Source of the DNA: Rotaria sp. Silwood1
Taxonomy: Eukaryota; Rotifera; Eurotatoria; Philodinida; Philodinidae
Assembly: GCA_905250075.1 (NCBI GenBank)
Contig: CAJNOP010000179.1
Location: forward strand, 248,001 to 312,000
Direction: 5' to 3'
DNA: 64,000 bases
In this document: piece by piece, positions 23,882 to 36,244 of the stretch
Layout of the letters: each line of letters starts with the position of its first letter
How positions within the stretch are numbered: the first letter of the stretch is position 1
The notes under the pieces: generated by a model
What the model was told of the DNA's origin: nothing
The model's input: the letters and a program-made list of their open reading frames with translations, nothing else
Database searches by the model: none
Program-made: the position numbers and the translations under genes

Positions 23882-26800
23882 ATGCACTCTCCATTCGAGG
23901 AAAATGTCAACTCTCGAACATTGTAAATACAATCGATTTAAAAGTTCCTTTTTTTCTAATTTTATTTCATTTATTTTTTCTTTCACAGATATGTTGGTAA
24001 TCTCGATCCGTCTGTCTCTGAAGAACTTTTAATGGCTCTATTCTCACAGATGGGACCATGTAGAAATTGTAAAATCATTCATGAAGCATGTATTTAATGA
24101 TACGACGATGCATTTCATGAATAATATTTTTTTTTAGCCAAGCAGTGATCCATATGCATTTATTGAATTTGCTGAACATCAACCAGCAGCAAATGCATTA
24201 CTTGCAATGAACAAACGTTTAGTTATGGGTAGAGAAATTAAAGTAAATTGGGCAACAACATCAGCGAGTGGAATAAATAAAGTTGATACAAGCAGTGAGT
24301 TTAATTCTTAAACAATAGATTATATGATTTTATTTTCTAGAACATTTTCACATATTTGTTGGTGATCTAGCACCTGAACTCGATCAGAATGCATTACGCG
24401 AAGCATTTTCTCCTTTCGGAGAAATTTCGTAAGAAATCAAAAATGAACATTGCCGTTTTTTTTTTATATCTTTACACATTTGTTATTTTATAGAGAAATC
24501 AAAATTGCTAAATTTACTGATACACAAAAACCAAAAGGTTTATATTTTAATTTAATATTGATGAAGTTAATCTTTATTTTCTTCTAATTTAGGATATTGT
24601 TTTATATCTTTTACCAATCAAAGTGTAAGTATATCAATGCAAAGAAACAAAGACTTCATCGTTATTTCCAGGATGCTGAAACAGCTATTACCAGTATGAA
24701 TGGTCAATGGCTTGGTACACGAAAGATACGTACAAATTGGGCGACAAGAAAAGGACCAAACAATGAGCCAATTACTAGTACACGAAATCGAGGTACGAGA
24801 TCAATATTTTACAAATTAATAATATGAAGTCTGACTTTAATTTTTGCTCATAATGACTTTTTAAAAGAAATAACACAGCATATTAAGCTTCTTTTTTTAA
24901 CATAAACGTCCGAGAGAACCTCTTTGAATTTCGACTACTTTCAAAAAGGTATACTTGTATTTCTTTATATTGAAAAGGAGAATACTTTGAAAATTTTCAG
25001 AATATTTGCTTATTCAATAGATCTAATTATGAACAAAATTTGTTAATTTATGATTCAATATCAAAAGAGTCAAATTCAAAAATATATGTATAAAATTTAA
25101 AAGAAATTATAAGAATTCAAATACTTTTACAATTTCTACGAGTACATTTTCTTATGTGTATAGAGAAAAAAAATCATTGGAATCAGATAAAGACATCTCC
25201 AGAATTAGATTAATTCTTTTTTTCAAACTATCTAAAACATTTAACAATCTATTCGAGATCGAATATGAAATTCTATCTGTATAATATTCAATTCATCATA
25301 GAAACATTCGAATAATGATAAATTTCATTTTTTGAAAATAGGATCTACATATTATATAAATGCAATAGAAAAAAAAAACTTCTTTTCATTTAAAATAAAA
25401 AATTATTTAGATTCACATAATATTCAATACGGTCAAGAATCTTCGTCATCAAAACTTGATTTTAATGAAGTATGGAATCGAACGAGTGATAAAAATACGA
25501 CTGTATATTTTGGTAATTGTGGTGATGTTAGTGAAGATTTAGTTCGTTCATGTTTTGAACCATATGGTAAAATAATAGAAATACGTATATTCAAAGAAAA
25601 AGGATATGCTTTTGTTAGGTAAAATTTCTTTTTCTTTTTTTTTCTTAATATTTTAAAATAAAAAATTTTATACTATAAGATTTGCTACCAAAGAAAATGC
25701 TTGTCAATCTATTTGTCATTTACATGGTTCAGATGTTCATGGTTATACAGTTAAATGTGGTTGGGGACGTGATGAATCAAATAATACTGGAAATAATGTA
25801 TCGAATTATGGAAGTGGTATGAATAATCAAAATTATAAAAATAATCAATATGATTCTGTAAGTTGAATAAATGAAAAAAAAAAAAAAACAAACTTTGTAA
25901 AACATAGTCTAAATACGTTGTTGAAATGTAGTAATAACAAATGTTGACTCTTCTACTAATCATGACAATAAGAAACTACAAGTAAATGTTTTTTCGAACT
26001 CGAGCCCGAGAAAAACTAAACACTCAGACATGATGATAAATAAAACCTGGCACCCGAAACAGAAAAAAAATAAAATTACGTCCTTAATAATAAATTAATC
26101 TTTGGACTCGATTGTGTCTGAAAGTACCCGTAGCTTCTTATGTGATAGATGCCGTAGCAACGTCCTTGACCTTAGTAATACATTGATATATGATCATTGA
26201 TTTTATATGAATAAAATATTGTTATAATACAGTGAACGTCAAAAGTCTCGCACCACTTTTTTGTTTTGAGTCGTGTATTTAAACTACACAACATTAATTC
26301 AATTCCATCATATGTTTGGATAGCAGAGATCGAGTACTATGTATGTACATTTGTTCAATTCGAAAAATCCTTGAATATGAAATAGAATAAGAAAAACAAA
26401 CTCCAGTACTAAGAACAAAATTACATAAAAAAAGACAAAATGATATTATTGTTATAGGATACTTTCATAGGCAGTCAACCATAAAAAACTCAAAGTATTC
26501 AGAAAACTTATCATTTTAACAGACTTTGTAGAGCTTTTTTCGCTGATCATTTTGGTAAAAAAATATTTTGAATTTCATTGAGAAATGACGGTATTATAAT
26601 CAAAATATTAAACACTGTGAAATACCCAGTGTTTCAAAAATATTTCCAACATAGTTTGTTTTGTGAATATCTCTGCAATAACAAATGATAAAATCTTGGT
26701 TTTATTTCAAAAGATGCGCCGTGAAAAGCTCTACAAAATCTGTAAGAATAAATCCTATTGACTTCTTTTGATGCTTTCTTCTTATACCCAAAATCAAAAC

Positions 26801-27896
26801 AATAATCCCTGATAGTGCTACTTTCCACCGTACTTAACATAATAAAAATGTCTAGAAGACTGTTATATTTTGCACATATGTCGGCTTAAGAAAATGATAG
26901 CATCTTGATTTTTTTTCAAAAGATGCACCGTCAAAAGCTCTACAAAAGCCATATAAAGAAATTCCTATTGCACAGCAAAAAGCCTTCCAAATATTTTTAT
27001 TATCATTTTGTCTTTTTTTATATAATTTTTTTCTTAGTACTGGAGTTTGTTTTTCTTATTCTATTTCATATTCAAGGATTTTTCGAATTGAACAAATGTA
27101 CATATATAGTACTCGATCTCTGCTATCCAAACATATGATGGAATTGAATTAATGTTGTGTAGTTTAAATACACGACTCAAAACAAAAAAGTGGTGCGAGA
27201 CTTTTGGCGTCCACTGTATATGAACTATTTCCTTGTAATATTTCTGAAAGATTAGTGAAGAAATGTATAAGTAATTATCAACAACAGCTACATTGTATTT
27301 TATATTTTAATTTCAAGAGGATTACGTTAACAGCTTTTTCTTTTTTTTTGTATTAATTAATTTTAGTATTCTCAAAATTCTTATGGTCCACCAATGAATC
27401 AGAATTATATGAGTTTGTATTCTTTTTTTTTTTGTTTTCATCAAAAATATTTTAAATAACATATTATATTAAAGGTAGCGGCGGTGGTGGTGGTGGTAGT
27501 GGTAATAATGCCGGTTATGGAAAGTATGGTGGTAATTATCAGCAACCAAATTATTCACAACAACAGTACTATAATTCTCAACAACAGTGGAATAATAATG
27601 GACCACAATCATGGGATCCTTATTCTCAGTAGGATTTATGAAAAAATTTAGTTTTATTTTTTTCTTTAAAAATTTTTATTTCTATAGGTCTGCAGCTAGT
27701 GGTTGGAATAATAATAATAATAATAATACTAATAATTACGCACCAAATTCAAGTCAATATTATGGTCAACAACAATCCTACATGTATTCTTCCAATTCAA
27801 GTATGTAAATTTTTTGTTTTTTTTTATGTTGAAATAAAAAATTGATGAATAATTTTTTTTTTTTGTATTTTAGGCTGGGGTCCATCACAACGTTAA
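23882..27896 (+). CDS. TIA-1/TIAR-like RNA-binding protein, three RRMs (13 exons)
   Basis: Exons: 23882..23922, 23989..24085, 24138..24294, 24341..24428, 24494..24537, 24593..24624, 24672..24792, 25342..25618, 25680..25857, 27367..27412, 27475..27628, 27688..27800, 27874..27896. They join in phase to 456 residues. RRM1 has RNP2 LYVGNL (Leu from the exon 1/2 junction) and [11 protein letters not shown]2 has HIFVGDL and KGYCFISF, then NWATRKGP, a TIA-1 hallmark. RRM3 has VYFGNCG and KGYAFVRF. The tail is Gly/Asn/Gln-rich and prion-like, ending WGPSQR. Family role: binds U-rich RNA, promotes weak 5' splice-site use, represses translation and nucleates stress granules. The RRM2-RRM3 linker (start of exon 8) is longer and more basic than usual. 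All introns are GT-AG except intron 2, which needs a GC donor (GAA|GCATGT). The last large intron holds a 987-bp element. Confidence 0.93.
26230..27216. mobile_element. Non-autonomous Tc1/mariner-type fold-back element (TA-flanked)
   Basis: It begins CAGTGAACGTCAAAAGTCTC and ends GAGACTTTTGGCGTCCACTG, with TA directly outside both ends, the Tc1/mariner target duplication. Terminal inverted repeats run well over 200 bp (ACTACACAACATTAATTC and its complement are visible). Shorter internal inverted blocks around AAAAGCTCTACAAA occur near 26530, 26733 and 26940. No transposase frame remains, so it would need activity in trans. It sits in an intron of the TIA-1-like gene and would be spliced out. 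Confidence 0.88.
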
Positions 27897-29969
27897 CGTG
27901 TTAAATCGACTTTATTTTTCTTGATCGAAAATGACATATTTTTTTTTTGTTTGTTTGATGAGAGAGAGAGAGAGAGAATTCATTACATTCATCCAGTCTT
28001 TTTTTCTTTCGATTTGTAATTTGTTTTGTGCAGATCACATTATTATTTTTACTCTTCTCTCTCTCTTGCGTTTTACACGGTCTCACATCGAATCTTAACT
28101 ATCTTCTTTTTTTCTTGGAATGGCCGTCATAGACGCTTTTTTTGTTTGTTTGTTTTTCTTTCTATATATAGCAAACGTTTTTCTTTTTTTTCGGTGTTTT
28201 TGTTTTTTTGTCTTCTCAAATTGTATAACAATCTGCACAACGATGCTGATGATATTGAAGGAAAATAACGACGTAGTAGGATTATATAATTTCGGATGAA
28301 TAATGGATATACATGCAGTTTATAGAGCTCAAGGTCTATCTTAAAATAATAATGAATACGAAAAAAAGCAAAAACTATTGAATAGCGTTGTTGGAAAAGG
28401 TACAACAGCATAGTAATGGGGTGGGGTGTGTCTGACGATATTTTTACAACGATAGAAGAGGAAAAAAAAGAAAGATACGAACGAAAGAGGGTGTGCGCAT
28501 AAATGTTTAATATTTGAGAACAGAAAACGTATGTTGCAAATATTTGATGTAATTACCTAAAATACTGTATAGAAATAAAACAACTAATTTTAAAAGAAAA
28601 CTACTTATGATAAACATATTAATTCTATTCAATATTCATTATGTAATGATATTATATTTTTTTTGTCGTATTAATATAAACTGATAGAAAAAAATCGTTT
28701 TAGAATTTCAAATATTATCACACTGTTCTTTGCATCCTTTGTGAGTATGACAAGAATAACAAAAACAGAATATTCGATCAGTTCTTGTTTTCTATAATTT
28801 CTTATCTGAAGTAATGATATACTATTGAAATAAAAAAGAGACCTATTGACCTCTGCTTTACAAGATCATTTCTCATGATTTTTTAAGTGTTCCAAGACAC
28901 TGCCTGCATTATAACATTTACGTTAAATCAAATTTTAATTTTTTTTTTTTTTCCTAAAAATTACTTTTGTAACTTCTCTATTTAGAGAACATATTGGCAT
29001 GAAAGCACTTTTTTCGTTCATTTTACACTAAAACTATAAGTGAAAGATTGCTTGTTCAAGACATAGATTAAAATAAACAATAATGTGATATAAGATTATC
29101 TAACTGTAAATATTGTTATCCATTTTGAATCATAGAATGTATGTATTATGAGCACATTTATTCAGTTCATGGATATTTATAAACATCGATCGTCCTGCAA
29201 GGTTGACGTTATGTGCTTTATTCACCTTTCTATTTTAGTCAGCTATTCAACCATGAGAGCAAACAAAATGAAACAGCCTATCGTTTGCATACAAATATTT
29301 CATCATCCTTATGCTTCTTAATGTTCCTCTGTTAGATTCATAGATGATTGATGCCTCGTATACATCATGGCAAATATGTAAAAGATGCAATTCAGATTGA
29401 AAATATTTAAAAAAAAAAATAACTTTCTCACACTATCGTCCATTTTCAAGATACTGTCTGCTTTTTTTCACATACAAAACGAAAAGATTATCATACAATA
29501 TCATTATTCACCGTATCTTCCGATAATCAAAAAAGATCGAATTATTAATATTATTTCTATATATCAAAAAGTACCCATTCGCTTTTTTCACCTAAAAATT
29601 GTCTCATCAATAAGTCAACTGGGTTCTTTTTTCTTTTCATATACTGCCGACAGTCATCAAGTTTAATATCTCTTTTGTACACTTCTTTTTTTTTTATTAT
29701 TTTGGCTTCAATCCAGTAGATCGATATGCTGATGAAATAAACTAGAGAGAGAAAAAGAAAAATAAATGCACCAATAGAAATTGATATCACGAAACACACC
29801 TCCTATTTTTTTTTTCTCTGTTCTCTCGTCATTTCATCATGCTATCTCTGTTAACAATGATAATATAAATACAGACGATGCTGACCCATTTTTCTTCATA
29901 TTTTATAAAAAATATTAGAAACCTTAAACAAGACATATACGATTATTACAAGCTTTTTTTGCAATTCCA
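27897..29969. other. 3' region of the TIA-1-like gene and intergenic DNA
   Basis: After the stop codon come T-rich tracts and a (GA)n run near 27959. A polyadenylation-type AATAAA lies near 28574 (TATAGAAATAAAACAAC), suggesting a 3' UTR of about 700 bases. The remainder up to the cytochrome b5 gene shows no gene; frames at 29385-29799 are mirror shadows on both strands. Confidence 0.45.
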
Positions 29970-30434
29970 ATGGATTTTTTTCGTAAGTTTTATTTTACTT
30001 ATTCAAAATTGATCTTTACTTTTTTTTTTTTTCTTTTATTTATTAGACGTTCTAAATAATCTTCAAAGTAAATTACTGAACTTAACAGTAGGACAATTAC
30101 CAAAACGAAAACAATATACACTTAAAGATGTTTCAGCACATTGTACTGAAACAGATTGTTGGATGGTTATACGAGATCGTGTTTATGATTTAACAGATTT
30201 TATGAGAGAGGTATGTAAATAAAATAGATTTGAATAAAAATTTTTATTTTTTTTCTTTTACTTTTTTAGCATCCAGCTGGTTCTGATATCATGCTTGAAT
30301 ATGCTGGAACAGATGCGACAATGGCTTTTGCTGATAAGCCTCATAGTTTAGACGCGTGGGTGATATTAGAAAAATATTTAATCGGCGAATTAGTACCGGA
30401 AGAACGGATGTTTGAAGACGATTATTCATCTTAG
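29970..30434 (+). CDS. Cytochrome b5-like heme protein, soluble form (three exons)
   Basis: Exons 29970..29982, 30047..30210 and 30270..30434 join in phase (GT-AG) to 113 residues. The first exon codes for only four residues plus one base. The cytochrome b5 domain is clear: YTLKDVSAHCTETDCWMVI, VYDLTDFMREHPAGSDIML with the first heme-ligand His in HPAG, and the second ligand His in KPHSLDAWVILEKYLIGEL. HPAGS replaces the commoner HPGG. No C-terminal membrane anchor follows (it ends EDDYSS), so the protein should be soluble, unlike microsomal cytochrome b5. Family role: one-electron carrier to desaturases or P450-type partners; the partner here is unknown. A polyadenylation-type AATAAAA lies near 30598. 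Confidence 0.9.
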
Positions 30435-30845
30435 AACTTATAATGTTAGTTCTTTACGTTTTAACATAATTGTACGGTGAATTTTTGTCTCACATCTGTG
30501 TATATAATGTAAAGACGGCTACACTTTATGCCCTTCTTTTTCTTTTTTTATTAGTTTTTTTTTTTTGGTATCGTCTTCATATTGATTAGTTGAATGTAAT
30601 AAAAAGTAAAGTCGATACATAAGAAACTTGTCTATAATTTCTGCAGCTGACACGAAACCTTTAATTGCACTTATAGAAGCCACAATGGTTTTTTTTTTCA
30701 CCACTTTAAGTAAATATTTACATCGAAAATTTTCGAAAGCAATATATATATATATTTTTTTTTATCAAACTTTTTACCACCAACCAATACAAAAACGAAA
30801 AAAAAAAAAAAAAAGAAAATACAAATGAAATAAAAAGTATTTGTG

Positions 30846-32441
30846 TTAGGTTCGTATTGATGGTATAACATTAACATAAGGATCTTGACATAGTGAAGAT
30901 GGAATACGTTTACCAAATGAATGTTTTGGTGATGAACGTCTATTCGAAAGAAATTTACTTTCATCATGGGCACCAGGACCTGGTGTTATATCTGTTTATA
31001 CAAAAATAGAAAAATATTATTCAATATTTCAAGGTAAAAAAAACAAGCTAAAAGGAAATGTTTATACCTATTGATTGATTAGTAGATATTTTTGTCCCAC
31101 CAATTCGTGATTTTAATGTTATTGGTGTACTTTTTGCTGTTAATTTTCGAAAAGCTGTTGTTGTATCATATGTATCTGGAGCAGGATTATTGTCTAATAT
31201 TAATGGTGGACTATTTTGTAGACGTGTTGCAATAGACCATGCTGGAAAAGTAGGTTTTGTTGATTGAAGACCTATTGTTGGTTGTGCATAATAATGAAAT
31301 GGTGTTGGCCATGCACATTCACGATTAAAATCAACTTTTGTTGTAAATGGATCTGAATTAGCAAACCATTGTTTTTGCCAAGCAGTACGTGAACCACCTT
31401 CTATATGAGAACAATAAAAAAAAAAAAAAGAAGTTTTTAGATTTGTTCATTGTTTTAAAATTTTCAAAAATACTTTTTTCAACTAAACATCTCGTTCCAA
31501 ATGTATATGCAGGAGCATTTTTTTCTCGACATGATTTACGTGGTAAAACATATGAACATGGTGATGGACTACCATTGTCCTCAACATATTGTACAATAAA
31601 ATGACCAGTTATTGGATGGAGATATAAAGGTTTTTCTCTAAATAATTATTTTATGAAAAATTCATTGAATAGATATTTTTAGTTTCAGGGTCAAAGATTT
31701 TCTTTTTTTTTCTTTTAGAAAGCAACGTTTGTATGATGGTGCGATGTCAATTTTCACACGGTTTAACCTGAATCAAAAAATCAACATTTGGATAAAAAAA
31801 TATATGCTCTAGATAAAGGTCACATGATTTTAAACGGAGCAAAGCTTATCATGATGATGTCTATCAATTAAAAAAAATACAGCATAGACTATGAAAACCT
31901 AATTTTGAATTTCTTTGAACTATTAATTTTATTAAACATACCTATACATGAGTGAAATATCTGTTGGTATTGTATGAGGAGTACCTTCTCTTAATGAACT
32001 AGTTTGATTTGATGTTGATTTAATTCGATTATCATCTTCTGGTGTTGTTGTTTGACGTGTATCAATTCGATTACTTTGTCCTCTTTCATCATTTAAACTT
32101 CCTAATTCAATTTGAAATTTTTCTGATCGAATAGGTTCATATTGTAATGAAGGACCTTTAAATGCTGCTCGTTGTCTTTTAAGTGCTAAACGTGTTGGTA
32201 CAAGTAAACTTTTATTTTTTAATAATGATGCTGAAAATTTTTGATAATTTTCTTGACGTTTTGAAACTCGATAAGCAAAATCTTGTGCTAAAGTAACTAA
32301 TGATATATCATGTGCACGTTTTGCCATTGGTGTTATAGTTGTTACTGTTGATGCTGCTAGATCATTAATAACCTTAACTTTAGCTGTTGCCGTACGACTT
32401 CGAGTATATCTTGAAGGTAACGGCTGTGTTACATCAGTCAT
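30846..32441 (-). CDS. SHIPPO-repeat (ODF3/CIMAP/STPG-like) ciliary protein (four exons)
   Basis: Exons on the minus strand: 31942..32441, 31474..31637, 31068..31400, 30846..30991. All junctions are GT-AG and in phase, giving about 380 residues. The C-terminal half has degenerate Pro-Gly-Pro repeats typical of sperm-tail/SHIPPO proteins: SPSPCSYVLP followed by PAYTFGTRC, then APDTYDTTTAF, then TPGPGAHDESKF followed by KHSFGKR. The first exon is basic and Ser/Thr-rich with no recognised fold. Family role: microtubule-associated proteins of cilia and flagella, fitting a ciliated animal. No signal peptide or membrane segment. The gene converges on the cytochrome b5 gene, with about 410 bp between stop codons. 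Assignment to an exact subfamily is uncertain. Confidence 0.82.
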
Positions 32442-34579
32442 TGTGTTGATTTCAACTATTCTTTGTGTATAGAAATGTTAAATGACATCAACATGTGATT
32501 TTATTTTAGCGTTACTTGTCGATGCATACATCAGACAAGTTTTATTATTCTTGTTTTCTTTTTGAAAAATTTTCAATTTGACAGTATTGATTAGTTACAT
32601 ACAATAGAAAGAAGTAGAAGAAGAAAGGAATGTACAAAAAAAAGACGAATCAACATACTTTGTTGTCAATGAAAAAGAAATCTGTTAAAAAGGAAATTAT
32701 TAAATAATGAAACAAATAAAATCAATAATTATAAAATCGATGTAAATAAAAGTATTGGAATAAATTTTTGAATTATTTCATGATAGTTTTTCAATGAGAT
32801 ATTATGTAAAAACTTAGTTTTTTTTTCTTTTAGTGCGTATTCATTTATCTAAGTAAATACAAAAATTAGCTTATTGATGAATGATGATTGCGCATAAAAT
32901 AGAAAAGAATAGATAAGTAGAATGTATGTAAAGTAGGCGTAAAGCAGATATATTATTCCTTGCGTTCGTTGCGTCGTTTTGACGTCATTCAAATATAATT
33001 TTCGATGAAAAGTGCATAAAATTGTGCTGAGATTAAGAACATTACTCACTAGAATCTTCCAATATATTTGCATTTATCGGCGAATCACGAAAGACATTGG
33101 TATTTATGACAAATAATCTATATTTCAGTCATTAGTATCTGGTGAACACATTTAATTACTCACGACTTTCAATTAGAAGAAAGATAAATAAAAGAAAAAA
33201 AGAATAATTTTATTGTTTAATACTGTCAATTTTAAGAGTTAAAATTTAGATTTTATTGAGGACTTCTGTGAAAAAAGATGTAATCAAATATGAAGGGTTA
33301 ATAATTATTAAGATTAAAATCTCACAAATCACATTTTGAGAAGATTCGTACTAACACTTTCCGATCTATTCTTATATTCTAATAAACGGCACTATTTATG
33401 TCATTATGAAGATTTCAAATGAGAAAATACGTCTTCATAGATATCTCTAGTAGTATAGCAAAGGAGTACAGTAGCATGATTTCTGAACGAATTATATTAA
33501 TCATATACTTATTATAAGTACTAATATATCAATTAAGTAATAATCACATTTTGTAGAGACTCATTTCTATCGATGGATAAACTTATGACTCTGAAAAAAT
33601 CTTTTTCTCATGATACATCATATATCCGCAAGTCGTAATGTCATCCTGTCCTTCCTCATCCTACCATCAAATGCTGCTAAAATTTTCAGCAGCAGAACAA
33701 TTGCATAACACTACGAGATTTCACGATTTTTTCGTTGTTTTGAAAATGCTGTTTTTTTTTAACATAAGTAAATCGACAAAAATAAATATTTATTGTTAAT
33801 TTTTTTTATTTTTTCACATACCCTACGTGAAATTGATCTACTTTATTTAGTATCATGAAAATAAAATGGTGGGTGTGATGCAGGCCCAGGATAAAAAATA
33901 TGAAATCTGTTTATGCACTAAATAACCTTGTTATATCACATACAATTCTACTTTGATGATTCATCTAGCCCAATATTATGATCGTGTACATCTGTGACCA
34001 TGTAAAGTATGCAAGTGGAAAAATTTTGCAAGCCCTTCAATTAATTATTAGAAGAAGTGTTTTCAATTAGACAAAAGCGACCAAATTTATCTATTATATG
34101 TGCTCGAAAATTTTGAAAAAACATGTCACTTCTCATATTGCTTATGAAATAAGGCGGGCCACAGTAAGGTTAGGTGGTAGAAGAATAGCTTTTTAGCGGT
34201 TCAACGAACGTCTGTGAAAGAGGTAAAATAATATTACCACGATGAATTCCCGTTTCGTCGCAAAAATAACTTGTAATGACAAAAAAAGCAGGATCAAAGC
34301 AAAAAAGTTATGCACTTGGATCAGTATAAAAAACATATTGTTTTTTTGTTGTTGTTCTACAAGCGTTTTCTTCTTTAATATACTCTATATGCGTATCTAA
34401 TACTATTCTCTAATAAGTACTTTTGTTAAAAAAATTTTGTAGACTTATTAACCATTATCTTTGATTAGTCTGTTTAAAAAAATCTAATCAAGCAGAGTAA
34501 TCTATTCTTTTTCTTTTCATTGCACTTTATTTTTCTACGAAACGAAAACACTAGAAAAAAAATTCGACGAAACAAGACC

Positions 34580-34850
34580 TAATCCAAGGAAGAAAAAGAT
34601 GATTCCTGGATTCCATGATTCTATTGATTCCAACACTATAGAATCATTCAGAGTCAATAGAATTACTCGGAGACAATAGAGTCACTCGGAGTCAGTAGAA
34701 TCAGCTAAAGTTGGTGGAATCATTCGGAATCACTCAGGCTCTTCAGTGACTCCGATTGACTCCAATTGATTCTGAGTGATTCCATTGATTATACCTGATT
34801 CCAATGATTCTATCATCACAGAATCAGGTTTTTTCGCCCTTGACCTAATC
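34580..34850. repeat. Fold-back minisatellite built on GATTC/GAATC
   Basis: A dense run of a degenerate 12-16 bp unit (AGTCAATAGAATCACTCGG-like) switches orientation in the middle: GAATC/GAGTC forms at 34640-34725, then GATTC/GACTC forms at 34740-34825. The outer flanks AAGGAAGAAAAAGATGATTCC and the complement of CAGAATCAGGTTTTTTCGCC are an imperfect inverted pair. No coding potential. Confidence 0.75.
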
Positions 34851-35819
34851 ATTACCACATGTTCAATCGTGATGAAATCATAAAAAATAGGTATCGAGCT
34901 TGAACCTTGTGTAAAGAATTGAAAAATTTATTTCAATGAAAGCGACATAGAGAAAACTTGCTGTTAAATGGTGCACTATACATAGTGAAAAAGAAAAAAA
35001 ATATAAAAGAATGGCTTTTGAGAATGAATAAAGCTTGTTGGCGGAATCACATTTTTAAAGTTGGCCATGTTATCTTCAACGTTCATTTCTTCAGAACAAA
35101 TAAATTGAAAATATTTGTGTGCAAAAACAATCGTAAAAACACATTTTTCATCGTCTTTTGAAATACGTTAAAAGTCCATTATGAAACCATAAGGTGCATA
35201 TAAGATATTACCATCGAAATTCTACTCTCAATCATGGTCGTGAAAATAAGTTGAAACTTTCATAATCAAACTCGATAATAAAGCAATGAGGTTCTAAAAT
35301 CTCTTCGCCTATCTAAACATGTCTAAAATAACAAATATACGAGAAAAGTGAGCTTTGAATTTTTTCGCACAAAGTAACTTAGTTGCTCGATGATGATTTC
35401 TTCATTTCACTCTTTCTACAAGAAATAAAATTTCGTGACATAACACTTACGTACAAAATGAAATTTTTTTTGCTTTTTAATTTTCAGTTAATAATTTTCT
35501 CAGACTTTTATGATCTATTCAGTTCCCATATTATCGGATTATCTAAACTCACCAGTAAGAATAAAAGAAAGATGCTCTGCTTATATTATTGAAGCAATCA
35601 ATATTAAAAAAACAAAAAAGTTATCAAGATCATAAGATCACTTAATATCTAGTAAAAACTTATAACAATTAATATAAAAAACAAGATAAAAATAAGACAA
35701 AGTAGAACAAATACAAGCATCAGTATGCATATATATATAATTCTGACGACTTCTTAAATAAAAAAAATGCCATAATAAAGATCATAGGAATTATTATCAA
35801 ATGATACATTTTATGTTTA

Positions 35820-36072
35820 ATTTTGAAACATTTAGTTAATAACTGTTAACATATTATCAGTCGAAATAAGAAAAGACGTGATAATAGATTGTAAAATGTA
35901 CATTAATAATCGGGTACATTTAGGTCACAGAATAAGAAAATAAAACATTTTTTCTCTTATTCTGCCTTCCATGTGCTTGATCTTTGATCTAATTTTCACA
36001 TTTTATTATTACGTCTCTTCTTATTTCGATTGATAATATGTTAACAGTTATTAAATAAATGCTTCAAAATTA
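35820..36072. repeat. MITE-like inverted repeat, about 250 bp
   Basis: The left arm AATTTTGAAACATTTAGTTA, then ATAACTGTTAACATATTATC, is mirrored by GATAATATGTTAACAGTTAT and ATGCTTCAAAATT. Arms are about 70 bp. The middle contains a second pair, CAGAATAAGA and TCTTATTCTG. No frame inside. It lies about 40 bp upstream of the FLYWCH remnant. Confidence 0.82.
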
Positions 36073-36112
36073 AAAATTAAAATTAGATTTTTACATTTAA
36101 TTCTATAAAAAT

Positions 36113-36244
36113 ATGTCTCTCATTAAATCAGTCAATGTCAAGGATTCACTTCTTCTCGATGGTTTTCGTTACCATTGGGATAGATTAGTTTGGCGTTGTG
36201 TGAAAGATAATTACAATGATTGTACTCATTTGATATGGATGTGA
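36113..36244 (+). pseudogene. FLYWCH-type zinc-finger fragment
   Basis: A 43-codon frame with ATG reads SVNVKDSLLLDGFRYHWDR followed by LVWRCVKDNYNDC. This matches the start and middle of the FLYWCH zinc finger (aromatic GxxY, then WRC, then a second Cys). The finger is cut by a stop (TGGATGTGA) before its final His-x-His part. No continuation was found in the next kilobase in any frame. FLYWCH domains occur in host regulators and in Mutator-like transposases; which source is unknown. Probably a broken copy. Confidence 0.5.
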
